Counted from the first letter of the stretch, positions 9,142 to 20,942 are shown. The stretch: DNA of 64,000 bases from Coenobita brevimanus (GCA_032717465.1 JAVRFU010003718.1:3753440-3817439); one strand, 5' to 3'. Made by a program: numbers and translations. Notes: generated by a model from the sequence alone, not told the origin.

Positions 9142-11326
9142 TTGAGGCACTTGAAGTTGGCACTTAAATTGGGACAAGTTTGAACTAAGTTCGCACTTGA
9201 CTTGGGACTTTAGTTGGCGCTTGGGTTGGGACTTAAGTTGGCGCTTGAGTTGGGATTTAAGTTGGTGCTTGAGTTGGGACTTAAGTTGGCGCTTGAGTTG
9301 GGACTTTAGTTGACTCTTGAATTGGGACTTAAGTTGGCGTTTGAGTTGGGACTTAGGTTGGCACTTGAGTTGGGACTTAAGTTGGCGTTTGAGTAGGGAC
9401 TTAAGTTGGCGCTTGAGCTAGGACTTAAGTTGGCGCTTGAGCTGGGACTTAAGTTGGCGCTTGAGTTGGGACTTAAGTTGGCGCTTGAGTTGGGACTTAA
9501 GTTGGCGCTTGAGTTTAGACGTATTTTAGAGCTTGAGTTGGGACTTAGGTTGGCGCCTGAGTTGGACATAAGTTGGCGCTTGAGTTGGAACTTAAGTACG
9601 CGCTTGAGCTGAGATCTACATTGGCGCTTGAGTTTTGACCTAAGTTGGCACTTAAGGTTTCAATTGAGTTGGGATCAATGTTGGTGCTTGAGATGCAGCG
9701 TAAGTTGGCGCTTTAGCTGGGACTTGAGTTGACTTGTGAACTGGGACTTAAGTTGGTGCTTGAGTTGTAACTTACGTTGGCACTTGAGTTGTGACTTACG
9801 TTGGCACTTGAGTTGGGACTTCAGTTGGTGCTTGAGTTGGGACTTCTGTTGGTGCTTGAGTTGGAACTTAAGTTGGTGCTTGGATTGGGACAAGTTGGCG
9901 CATGAGTTGGGATCTTAGTTGGCACTTGAGTTGGGACTTAAGTTAGCGCTTGAGTTAGGACTTGAGCTCGTACTTGTGTTAGGACTTCAGTTGGTACTTG
10001 TGTTTGGGCCCAAGTAGTACCTGTGTTGGGACTTGAGTTGACACTTGAGTTTGAGCTATAGTTGGTACTTGAGTTGGGATTTAAATTGGCGCTTGTGTTG
10101 GATTTAAGTTGGCACTTAATTTGGGACTTAATTTGGCACTTTGGTCGGAGCTTAACATTTGAATTGGCACTTACGTCACCACGTGAGTTTGCACTTAAGT
10201 TGGCATTTAAGTTGGCATTTGAGTTTTCTCTTAAGTTTGCATTTGAGTTGGCACTTAAGTTGGCACTTGAACTGGCACTCACATTTGCACTTATCATTTA
10301 CGATAGCACTTTATTTGGCACTTAAGTTGGCAGTTAAGTTTGGACTTAATGTGGCGCTTGAGTTGGGACTTAAGCTGGTGCTTGAATTGGAACTTCAGTT
10401 GATGCTTGATTTGAGACGTAAGCTCGCCCTTTCGTTGGGACTAAAGATGGTGCTTGAATTGGGACTTGAGTTTTCGCTTGAGATGAAACATGATGGAGCT
10501 TGAGTTGGGACTTAAGTTGTAACTTAAGCTAAGACCCAAGCTGGCGCATGAGTTTGTACCTGAGTTGACGTTTGAGCTGGCACTTATTTTGTCACTTGAG
10601 TTGGCACTTATGTTGTCACTTGAGGTGGCACTTGTGTTGTCACTTGAGTTAGCACTTATGTTGTCACTTGAGTTGGGAGATATGTTTGCGCTTGAGTTGC
10701 AATATAAGTTGGCGCTTTAGTTGGCACTTAAGTTAGCTCTTGAGTTGGCATTTACGTTGGCACTAGTTGGAGCTTTCGTTGACACTTACGTTGGCACTTG
10801 AGTTGGAGCTAACGTTGGCACTTGAGTTGGGACCTATGCTGACCCGTGAGTTGTGATTAAGCCTGATGCTTGAGTTGGGACTAAGGTTGGCGCTTGAGTT
10901 GAGACATGGGTTGGCACTTGAGTTGGGACCTACATTGGCGCTTGAGTTTTGACCCAAGTTGGCACTTGAGTTGGCACTTAAGGTTTCACTTGTGTTGGGA
11001 TTAATGTTCGTACCTGAGTTGGTACGTTGTCACTTGAGTTGGCACTTAAGTTGATTCATTAGTTGGGACTTAAGTTGACACTTGAGTTGTAATTTACGTT
11101 GGCACTTGACTTGGGACTTAGGTTGGCGCTTGGGTTGGGACGCTTGAGCTGATACTTAAGTTTCCGCTTGAGTTGGGACTAAGTTAAAGCTTGAGTTATG
11201 ACTTGAGTTGGTACTTGTGTTAAGATTTAAGTTGGTACTTGCGTTTGGTAACTGTGTTGGGACCTGAGTTGGCATTTGAGTTTGAACGTCAGTTCGTACT
11301 GGAGTTGGGATTTAAATTGGCCCTTG
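9142..11326 (+). repeat. 12/24-bp minisatellite array, G-rich orientation (Q0)
   Basis: Continuous CTTRAGTTGGSR units with the CATTTACGATAGCAC landmark at about 10294. The outer edge, GTTGGGATTTAAATTGGCCC at 11304-11323, is a perfect inverted match to 5603-5622. That makes this array the right arm of the large palindrome. Confidence 0.94.
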
Positions 11327-11721
11327 TGCAGAGAGGATGGGGAAGGGTAGGGGGAGGAGAGGAAGGGGGGAGTCGTAGGGGGAGGAAAGGAGGGGGGGAG
11401 AGGGTACGAGGACTGGCAAGGAGGGGAGAAAAGGAGGGGGCGAAGGAGATAATGGGAGGAAGGGAGGAAATGCTGAAAAGAACAGGGAGGGAGAAGAGGG
11501 AAGGATGTGAAAAGGAAGAAGGAAGGAAAAGGAGTGGAAATGGTGAAAAGAATTAAGAGGAAAAGGGAACTGGATGGGAAAAAGTGAGGAAGGGGAAATA
11601 GGGAAAGAAAGAGACGTCGAAGAAAGGAAGGAATTAAGGAAAAAAGGGAAGGAAAGAAGGAGGTAGCCTGAGACGTAAAGAGAAGCAAGGTCGTTCCCAC
11701 AAAGTTTCGAGACAGGCAGAC

Positions 11722-11724
<3 letters not shown>
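11327..11724. repeat. Polypurine tract and spacer (Q0)
   Basis: About 325 bp of nearly pure A/G, then a spacer ending GAGACAGGCAGACAAAAG. It is the inverted counterpart of 5199-5605. Long homopurine runs of this sort can adopt triplex (H-DNA) structure; that is a known property of such tracts, not something shown here. Confidence 0.9.

Positions 11725-11778
<54 letters not shown>
11725..11778. repeat. (GA)n microsatellite (Q0)
   Basis: A pure GA run marking the outer edge of the inverted repeat whose left edge is the CT run at 5112-5198. Confidence 0.96.
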
Positions 11779-11780
<2 letters not shown>

Positions 11781-11969
11781 ATCGTGCTATCGGACAGACG
11801 TAAACATGAAGCAAACTAAACATTATAATGCTAACAAAAACAACACTAATTCTACTGTAAATTTGTGTTTATCTGACGGAAGTGGGCCACTGACAGCTTG
11901 AATATTATGTTGTGGTTCCATGAAATTTAGTCAGCTTTATTCCTGCTCTAAAAATGAGTCTCCTTGGTT
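11779..11969. other. Unique spacer before TIR element (Q0)
   Basis: About 190 bp of non-repetitive, AT-rich sequence, present in all Q copies. I see no coding frame or RNA gene in it. Confidence 0.6.
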
Positions 11970-12510
11970 ACTATAGCCGCGGCGGGCGACTCTGAGGTTG
12001 TTATTATCGTGCCCTGGCAACCTACGATTCAAAAGTGCGTGATTTCGCGTACAGTATAATATCAGACGCATGTGATTCGTGTATAATATGTTCGTGTGGA
12101 ATATTATTCGTGTATTATATATTCGTGAACAACAATATGATTCGTGTACAATATGTTCGTGTATAATATTATTCGTGTATAATATGTTCGTGAATAGTAA
12201 TATTCATGGATAATATATCTGTGCATAATAATAAGATTCGTGTATAATATGTGCGTGTGTAATATTATTCGTGTATAATATATTCATGCATACTTATATT
12301 CCTGTGTCATATTATTCGTGTATAATATATTCGTGCACAATAATATGATTCGTGTATAATATGTTCGTGTATAATAATATTCGTGTATAATATATTCGTG
12401 CATATAATATGATTCGTGTATAATATGATACGAAATCGGACGCACTGTCGAATGGTAGGTTGCCAGGGTACGATAATGACAACCTCAGAGTCCTGCTCCG
12501 CGACTACAGT
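11970..12510. mobile_element. Long-TIR foldback element with tandem core, Q0 copy
   Basis: The ends are inverted repeats of about 80 bp. The left begins ACTATAGCCGCGG, and the right, read on the other strand, begins ACTGTAGTCGCGG. Both continue through CTCTGAGGTTGT, CCCTGGCAACCTAC and GTGCGT to GATTTCG. The core (about 12059-12430) is a tandem array of ATTCGTGTATAATAT-type units forming a 62-64-bp composite. There is no transposase, so it is a MITE/foldback-type element. I see no clear target-site duplication and cannot assign a superfamily. This copy is about 65 bp (one composite unit) shorter than the copies at 19339, 26798 and 60380, and carries a private GGCGGGCG in the left TIR. Confidence 0.78.
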
Positions 12511-12780
<270 letters not shown>

Positions 12781-12783
<3 letters not shown>

Positions 12784-13147
12784 AGTCCGTTGATGAAATG
12801 CGAATATGGATATCCAGCTCTGATTGAAGCAAGGGGAAAACTGCAGACAACTCTGTCTTGTCATCTTCCAGGAGTCAGTCAGGAGGTGCTGTGACCTGAG
12901 ATGCCAACTTACAAATTCTTGATGACAGGCGAATCATGCTCAAAAAAAAAAAAAAAAGTAAAATAAAAGGAATAATATGCTATTAAATCTAAATATACAA
13001 CGAATAACTGGTCCAATATTTTTCGTTTATTTTTAGCGCTTTGTAACTAAAAAAAAAAAAAAAAAAAAAAAAGTTGCATCCAAAAACAGGAACCACAGTT
13101 CATATTGACCTGTGAGCATAGCGGGTCACTTATACCCATTCATTGAT
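12781..13147. other. Unique spacer with two poly-A tracts (Q0)
   Basis: Non-repetitive sequence containing A runs at about 12942-12957 and 13050-13072 that vary in length between Q copies. A short plus-strand open frame ends at 12894 (KCEYGYPALIEARGKLQ), but it opens inside the GA block and I recognise no family. The poly-A tracts might be retroposon tails, but no body is recognisable. Confidence 0.5.
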
Positions 13148-13168
13148 TGTGTGTGTGTGTGTGTGTGA

Positions 13169-13248
<80 letters not shown>

Positions 13249-13472
13249 CTCTTGGCCTCAGGCCTTGTCCATGGCCAGCCTGTATTCCCACAGGTCGTTA
13301 AATCAGATGCCTTCGGCCTTTGACAGTGACTTTGGAGTAAAATAGACAATATTCTACATTCGTTTTTCCTGAGACAGACTATAGTGGGAGGTGTCTGTGT
13401 GTTACCATGGGAACCTCTCACATCACCAGTTACATACACACATTTTCCCACCAGGAAGTTCCATTAGAGAGT

Positions 13473-13523
<51 letters not shown>
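13148..13523. repeat. Two TG microsatellites flanking a 227-bp spacer (Q0)
   Basis: TG run one spans 13148-13247 with a GAGTATATG interruption, and TG run two spans 13475-13523. The spacer (13248-13474) is unique sequence beginning CCTCTTGGCCTCAGGCC. This two-run arrangement is kept in Q1 and Q2 but collapsed in Q4. Confidence 0.93.
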
Positions 13524-13525
<2 letters not shown>

Positions 13526-14004
13526 AGTCATGTGTGTGTCTGCACATCTCACCGCAATGCTCCGCCAACACCCACGACACTTTTCTCCTTAATTTCTTAC
13601 CACAGAGACCTCTTACATTCCTGGATCTTTTCAAAAACTTTGTTCGACGTCGTTCTTACATATTATGAAGGAAAAAATGTAACTGTTTATATAAATGTTC
13701 GTACAATAACATTATATATAAACTGCTAGAGATATATTCTTTTCACATTCACTTGGCCCAGATTTTCGTTCTTTTGCAGCTGATTTCACGTAGTTCAGTG
13801 GCAGAAAGTACAATGCTATGGCTCTACAACCTTGCCTCAGCACTTCTTCGTGACCAGCATCTTCTTCCAGTGTTCATCTATTGCTACAACTCAGCATTCA
13901 GGACGGAAATAGGGGAGTTTTAGGCCAAGTTAGAGTAAAAAGAGTATAGTGGACAATATTCATAGTCTTGCCTTGGTTAGAGTGTGGCTTGGTTAGAGTG
14001 TGTT
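13524..14004. other. Unique block of about 480 bp (Q0)
   Basis: A single-copy-like sequence present in every Q unit. A plus-strand frame ends at 13922 with LLPVFIYCYNSAFRTEIGEF in the copies that have GGTAACTG at about 13678. Q0 instead has TGTAACTG and the frame breaks there. I recognise no protein family and see no gene signals. Confidence 0.5.
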
Positions 14005-14013
14005 ACACACACA

Positions 14014-14054
<41 letters not shown>

Positions 14055-14087
14055 CTTTCTTCACCATCAAGTCCTACCTTAGAATAC

Positions 14088-14123
<36 letters not shown>
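14005..14123. repeat. Facing (AC)n and (TG)n microsatellites (Q0)
   Basis: AC run 14005-14052 (with one AAAC break) and TG run 14089-14123 are separated by 36 bp. Being complementary, they could pair as a hairpin stem. The TG run leads directly into the 18-bp array. Confidence 0.93.
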
Positions 14124-14125
<2 letters not shown>

Positions 14126-14751
14126 AAGTTCGGCGAACTTTGCAAGTTCGGCGAAATTGGCAAGTTCGGCGAAATTGGCAAGTTCGGCGAACTTTGCAAG
14201 TTCGGCGAAATTGGCAAGTTCGGCGAACTTGGCAAGTTCGGCGAACTTGGCAAGTTCGGCGAAATTGGCAAGTTCGGCGAACTTGGCAAGTTCGGCGAAA
14301 TTGGCAAGTTCGGCGAAATTGGCAAGTTCGGCGAAATTGGCAAGTTCGGCGAAATTGGCAAGTTCGGCGAAATTGGCAAGTTCGGCGAAATTGGCAAGTT
14401 CGGCGAAATTGGCAAGTTCGGCGAACTTTGCAAGTTCGGCGAAATTGGCAAGTTCGGCGAACTTGGCAAGTTCGGCGAAATTGGCAAGTTCGGCGAACTT
14501 TGGAAGTTCGGCGAACTTGGCAAGTTCGGCGAAATTGGCAAGTTCGGCGAACTTGGCAAGTTCGGCGAACTTGGCAAGTTCGGCGAACTTGGCAAGTTCG
14601 GCGAACTTGGCAAGTTCGGCGAACTTGGCAAGTTCGGCGAACTTGGCAAGTTCGGCGAACTTGGCAAGTTCGGCGAACTTGGCAAGTTCGGCGAACTTGG
14701 CAAGTTCGGCGAAATTGGCAAGTTCGGCAAAATTGGCAAGTTCGGCGAACT
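14124..14751 (+). repeat. 18-bp minisatellite array, about 35 units (Q0)
   Basis: The unit is GCAAGTTCGGCGAACTTG or its variant GCAAGTTCGGCGAAATTG. In the first form AAGTTCG and CGAACTT are perfect 7-bp inverted arms around one base. Variants are clustered: the AAATT form dominates the middle and the AACTT form the 3' third. Translations such as KFGELG, ASSANL, QVRRTW and SPNLPS are open on both strands and have no support as proteins. Confidence 0.95.
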
Positions 14752-15902
14752 CAAGAGCGAACTTTGAGTCCTAACTCAAGCGCCAACTTAAGTCCCAAAT
14801 TAAGCGCCAACTTAAGTCCGAACTCGAGCGCTAACCTAAGTCCCAACTCAAGCGAAAACTTAATTCCCAACTCAAGCGCCAACTTAAGTCCTAACTTAAG
14901 AGCCAACCTAAGTCCCATCTCAAGTACCAACTTAAATCCCAACTCAAGTGACAACCTAAGTCCCAATTCAAGCGCCAACCTAAGTCCCAACTCAAGCGCC
15001 AAAGTAGGTCCAAACTCAAGCACCAACTTAAGCCCCAACTCAAGCGCCAACTTAAGTCCCAACTCAAGCACCAACTTAAGTCCTAACACAAGCACCAACC
15101 TAAGTCCCAACTCAAGCGCCTACTTAGGTCCCAACTCAAGCGCCAATCTAAGTCTCATCTCAAGTGCCAAAGTAGCTCCGAACTCAAGCACCAACTTAAG
15201 TACCAAATGAAGCACCAACTTAAGTCCCAACTGAAGCACCAACTTAAGTCCCAACTCAAGCGCCAACGTAAATCCTAACTCAAGCGCCAACTTAAGCCCC
15301 AACTCAAGCGCCAACTTAAGTAAAAACTCAAGCGCCAACCTAAGTCCTGACTCAAGCGCGAACTTTGAGTCATAACTCAAGCACCAACTTAAGTCCCAAA
15401 TCAAGCGCCAACTTAAGTCACGACTCAAGCGCCAACTTAACTTCCAACTCAAACGCCAACCTAAGTCCCAACTCAAGCGAAAACTTAAGTCCCAACTCAA
15501 GCGCCAACTTAAGTTCTAACTCAACCGCCAAACTATTTCCCAACTCAAGCACCAACTTAAGTCCCAACTCAAGCGACAACCTAAGTCCCAACTCAAGCAC
15601 CAAAGTAGATCCCAACTCAAACCCCAATTCAAGTGCCAACTTAAGTCCCAACTCAAGCACCAACTTAAGTCCCAACACATGCACCAACCTAAGTCCCAAC
15701 TCAAGCGCCAACTTAAGTCCCAACTCAAGAGCCAATTTAAGTCCCAACTCAAGTGCCAACTTAAATTCCAACTCAAGCGCCAACTTAAGTTTCAACTCAA
15801 GGGCCAACTTAAGTCCCAACTCAAGCGCCTACTAAAGTCCCAACTCAAATGCCAACTTAGTTCCAACTTGTCCCAATTTAAGTGCCAACTTAAGTGCCTA
15901 AA
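14752..15902 (-). repeat. C-rich minisatellite array (Q1)
   Basis: It begins with CTCAAGAGCGAACTTTGAG, matching 7464-7482 of the first array, so the 18-bp array has been joined to an internal point of the minisatellite. The rest follows the 7.48-8.70 kb array with small indels. Confidence 0.94.
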
Positions 15903-16535
15903 GTGGCATTCAGATGGCACCTATCCGGAAGAGTTCTACTTAAGTTCCACTAAGTTCAAGTTCCACTTAAGTGGTACTTAAGTGGTACCTAAGTGGAACT
16001 AAAGTACAACTTAAGTGGAACTTAAGTGCCACTTAAGTGCCACTTAAGTGCCACTTAAGTGCCACTTAAGTGCCACTTAAGTGCCACTTAAGTGCCACTT
16101 AAGTGCCACTTAAGTGCCACTTAAGTGCAACTTAAGTGCCACTTAAGTGCCACTTAAGTGCAACTTGAGTGCAACTTGAGTGCCACTTAAGTGCCACTTA
16201 AGTGCAACTTGAGTGCAACTTGAGTGCAACTTAAGTACCACTTAAGTGCCACTTAAGTGCCACTTAAGTGCCAATTATGTGCCAATTAAGTGCCACTTAA
16301 GTGCCAATTAAGTACCACTTAAGTGCCACTTAAGTGCAACTTAAGTGCCACTTAAGTTGTACTTAAGTTGCACTTAAGTGCCACTTAAGTTGCACTTAAG
16401 TTCCATTTAAGAACCACTTAAGAGGAACTTGAGTGGAACTTGAGTGGAACTTCAGTGGCACTTAAGTGGAACTTGAACTTAAGTGGCACTTAAGTAGAAA
16501 ACTTCCACATACTGTAGGTGCAATCTGAGTGCCAC
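15903..16535. repeat. 11-bp palindromic array (Q1)
   Basis: Longer than the Q0 version (about 630 against 440 bp), with many ACTTAAGTGCC units and some ACTTGAGTGCA units. The right marker carries a 4-bp insertion (CATACTGTAGG), shared only by Q1, Q2 and Q3. Confidence 0.92.
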
Positions 16536-18699
16536 TTGAGGTACTTGAAGTTGGCACTTAAATTGGGACAAGTTTGAACTAAGTTCGCACTTGACTTGGG
16601 ACTTTAGTTGGCGCTTGGGTTGGGACTTAAGTTGGCGCTTGAGTTGGGATTTAAGTTGGTGCTTGAGTTGGGACTTAAGTTGGCGCTTGAGTTGGGACTT
16701 AAGTTGACTCTTGAATTGGGACTTAAGTTGGCGTTTGAGTTGGGACTTAGGTTGGCGCTTGAGTTGGGACTTAAGTTGGCGCTTGAGTAGGGACTTAAGT
16801 TGGCGCTTGAGTTGGGACTTAAGATAGCGCTTGAGCTGGGACTTAAGTTGGCGCTTGAGTTGGGACTTAAGTTGGTGCTTGAGTTGAGACGTATTTTAGA
16901 GCTTGAGTTGGGACTTAGGTTGGCGCCTGAGTTGGACATAAGTTGGCGCTTGAGTTGGAACTTAAGTACGCGCTTGAGCTGAGATCTACATTGGCGCTTG
17001 AGTTTTGACCTAAGTTGGCACTTAAGGTTTCAATTGAGTTGGGATTAATGTTGGTGCTTGAGATGCAGCGTAAGTTGGCGCTTTAGTTGGGACTTGAGTT
17101 GACTTGTGAACTGGGACTTAAGTTGGTGCTTCAGTTGTAACTTACGTTGGCACTTGAGTTGTGACTTACGTTGGCACTTGAATTGGGACTTCAGTTGGTG
17201 CTTGAGTTGGAACTTAAGTTGGTGCTTGAGTTGGAACTTAAGTTGGTGCTTGGATTGGGACAAGTTGGCGCATGAGTTGGGATCTTAGTTGGCACTTGAG
17301 TTGGGACTTAAGTTAGCGCTTGAGTTAAGACTTCAGTTGGTACTTGTGTTTGGGCCCAAGTAGTACCTGTGTTGGGACTTGAGTTGACACTTGAGTTTGA
17401 GCTATAGTTGGTACTTGAGTTGGGATTTAAATTGGCGCTTGTGTTGGATTTAAGTTGGCACTTAATTTGGGACTTAATTTGGCACTTTGGTCGGAGCTTA
17501 ACATTTGAATTGGCACTTACGTCACCACGTGAGTTTGCACTTAAGTTGGCATTTAAGTTGGCATTTGAGTTTTCTCTTAAGTTTGCATTTGAGTTGGCAC
17601 TTAAGTTGGCACTTGAACTGGCACTCACATTTGCACTTATCATTTACGATAGCACTTTATTTGGCACTTAAGTTGGCAGTTAAGTTTGGACTTAATGTGG
17701 CGCTTGAGTTGGGACTTAAGCTGGTGCTTGAATTGGAACTTCAGTTGATGCTTGATTTGAGACGTAAGCTCGCCCTTTCGTTGGGACTAAAGATGGTGCT
17801 TGAATTGGGACTTGAGTTTTCGCTTGAGATGAAACATGATGGAGCTTGAGTTGGGACTTAAGTTGTAACTTAAGCTAAGACCCAAGCTGGCGCATGAGTT
17901 TGTACCTGAGTTGACGTTTGAGCTGGCACTTATTTTGTCACTTGAGTTGGCACTTATTTTGTCACTTGAGTTGGCACTTATGTTGTCACTTGAGGTGGCA
18001 CTTGTGTTGTCACTTGAGTTAGCACTTATGTTGTCACTTGAGTTGGGAGATATGTTTGCGCTTGAGTTACAATATAAGTTGGCGCTTTAGTTGGCACTTA
18101 AGTTAGCTCTTGAGTTGGCATTTACGTTGGCACTAGTTGGAGCTTTCGTTGACACTTACGTTGGCACTTGAGTTGGAGCTAACGTTGGCACTTGAGTTGG
18201 GACCTATGCTGACCCGTGAGTTGTCATTAAGCCTGATGCTTGAGTTGGGACTAAGGTTGGCGCTTGAGTTGAGACATGGGTTGGCACTTGAGTTGGGACC
18301 TACATTGGCGCTTGAGTTTTGACCTAAGTTGGCACTTGAGTTGGCACTTAAGGTTTCACTTGAGTTGGGATTAATGTTCGTACCTGAGTTGGCACGTTGT
18401 CACTTGAGTTGGCACTTAAGTTGATTCATTAGTTGGGACTTAAGTTGACACTTGAGTTGTAATTTACGTTGGCACTTGACTTGGGACTTAGGTTGGCGCT
18501 TGGGTTGGGACGCTTGAGCTGATACTTAAGTTTCCGCTTGAGTTGGGACTAAGTTAACGCTTGAGTTATGACTTGAGTTGGTACTTGTGTTAAGACTTAA
18601 GTTGGTACTTGCGTTTGGTAACTGTGTTGGGACCTGAGTTGGCACTTGAGTTTGAACGTCAGTTCGTACTGGAGTTGGGATTTAAATTGGCCCTTGTGC
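16536..18699 (+). repeat. G-rich minisatellite array (Q1)
   Basis: Homologous along its length to 9142-11326, including the CATTTACGATAGCAC landmark at about 17641. Confidence 0.94.
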
Positions 18700-19096
18700 A
18701 GAGAGGATGGGGAAAGGTAGGGGGAGGAGAGGAAAGGGGGAGTCGTAGGGGGAGGAAAGGAGGGGGAGAGAGGGTACGAGGACTGGCAAGGAGGGGAGAA
18801 AAGGAGGGGGCGAAGGAGATAATGGGAGGAAGGGAGGAAATGCTGAAAAGAACAGGGAGGGAGAAGAGGGAAGGATGTGAAAAGGAAGAAGGAAGGAAAA
18901 GGAGTGGAAATGGTGAAAAGAATTAGGAGGAAAAGGGAACTGGATGGGAAAAAGTGAGGAAGGGGAAATAGGGAAAGAAAGAGACGTCGAAGACAGGAAG
19001 GAATTAAGGAAAAAAGGGAAGGAAAGAAGGAGGTAGCCTGAGACGTAAAGAGAAGCAAGGTCGTTCCCACAAAGTTTCGAGACAGGCAGACAAAAG

Positions 19097-19147
<51 letters not shown>
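18700..19147. repeat. Polypurine tract and (GA)n (Q1)
   Basis: About 330 bp of A/G-rich sequence, a spacer, then GA at 19099-19147. The GGGGAAAGGTAGG variant is shared with Q2, while Q0 and Q4 have GGGGAAGGGTAGG. Confidence 0.92.
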
Positions 19148-19149
<2 letters not shown>

Positions 19150-19338
19150 ATCGTGCTATCGGACAGACGTAAACATGAAGCAAACTAAACATTATAATGC
19201 TAACAAAAACAACACTAATTCTACTGTAAATTTGTGTTTATCTGACGGAAGTGGGCCACTGACAGCTTGAATATTATGTTGTGGTTCCATGAAATTTAGT
19301 CAGCTTTATTCCTGCTCTAAAAATGAGTCTCCTTGGTT
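19148..19338. other. Unique spacer before TIR element (Q1)
   Basis: Near-identical to 11779-11969. No gene seen. Confidence 0.6.
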
Positions 19339-19944
19339 ACTATAGCCGCGGCGCGCGACTCTGAGGTTGTTATTATCGTGCCCTGGCAACCTACGATTCA
19401 AAAGTGCGTGATTTCGCGTACAGTATAATATCAGACGCATGTGATTCGTGTATAATATGTTCGTGTGGAATATTATTCGTGTATTATATATTCGTGAACA
19501 ACAATATGATTCGTGTACAATATGTTCGTGTATAATATTATTCGTGTATAATATGTTCGTGAATAGTAATATTCATGGATAATATATCTGTGCATAATAA
19601 TAAGATTCGTGTATAATATGTGCGTGTGTAATATTATTCGTGTATAATATATTCATGCATACTTATATTCCTGTGTCATATTATTCGTGTATAATATATT
19701 CGTGCACAATAATATGATTCGTGTATAATATGTTCGTGTTTAATAATATTCGTGTATAATATATTCGTGCATAATAATATGATTCGTGTATAATATGTTC
19801 GTGTATAATAATATTCGTGTATAATATATTCGTGCATATAATATGATTCGTGTATAATATGATACGAAATCGGACGCACTGTCGAATGGTAGGTTGCCAG
19901 GGTACGATAATGACAACCTCAGAGTCCTGCTCCGCGACTACAGT
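19339..19944. mobile_element. Long-TIR foldback element, Q1 copy (606 bp)
   Basis: Same TIRs and tandem core as the Q0 copy but with one extra composite unit of about 65 bp in the core. Runs such as YYTRTYYTRIILLCTN on the minus strand are translations of the core and not a protein. Confidence 0.78.
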
Positions 19945-20029
19945 CTATTCAGTCCTCTAATCTGACAATAGAGAGAGAGGGTAGATGGGGGAGGGAGGAG
20001 GGAGACAAGAAAGGACGGAAGCAGAGGTT

Positions 20030-20100
<71 letters not shown>

Positions 20101-20148
20101 TAGATGGGGGAGGGAGGAGGGAGAGAAGAAAGGAGGGAAGCAGGGGTT

Positions 20149-20183
<35 letters not shown>
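19945..20183. repeat. GA-rich block with nested 60-bp repeat (Q1)
   Basis: Same two-copy segment-plus-GA structure as 12511-12780, with shorter GA runs. Confidence 0.88.
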
Positions 20184-20187
<4 letters not shown>

Positions 20188-20565
20188 AGTCCGTTGATGA
20201 AATGCGAATATGGATATCCAGCTCTGATTGAAGCAAGGGGAAAACTGCAGACAACTCTGTCTTGTCATCTTCCAGGAGTCAGTCAGGAGGTGCTGTGACC
20301 TGAGATGCCAACTTACAAATTCTTGATGACAGGCGAATCATGCTCAAAAAAAAAAAAAAAGTAAAATAAAAGGAATAATATGCTATTAAATCTAAATATA
20401 CAACGAATAACTGGTCCAATATTTTTCGTTTATTTTTAGCGCTTTGTAACTAAAAAAAAAAAAAAAAAAGTTGCATCCAAAAACAGGAACCACAGTTCAT
20501 ATTGACCTGTGAGCATAGCGGGTCACTTATACCCATTCATTGATTGTGTGTGTGTGTGTGTGTGA

Positions 20566-20641
<76 letters not shown>

Positions 20642-20865
20642 CTCTTGGCCTCAGGCCTTGTCCATGGCCAGCCTGTATTCCCACAGGTCGTTAAATCAGA
20701 TGCCTTCGGCCTTTGACAGTGACTTTGGAGTAAAATAGACAATATTCTACATTCGTTTTTCCTGAGACAGACTATAGTGGGAGGTGTCTGTGTGTTACCA
20801 TGGGAACCTCTCACATCACCAGTTACATACACACATTTTCCCACCAGGAAGTTCCATTAGAGAGT

Positions 20866-20942
<77 letters not shown>

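Noticed and set aside
13524..14004. Coding exon ending LLPVFIYCYNSAFRTEIGEF
   Set aside because: The frame enters from a TG run, is broken in Q0 by a small change, matches no family I know and shows no clear splice or start signals.
14124..14751. 18-bp array as a CRISPR array
   Set aside because: Units are contiguous with no unique spacers, there are no cas-like genes, and the context is eukaryotic.
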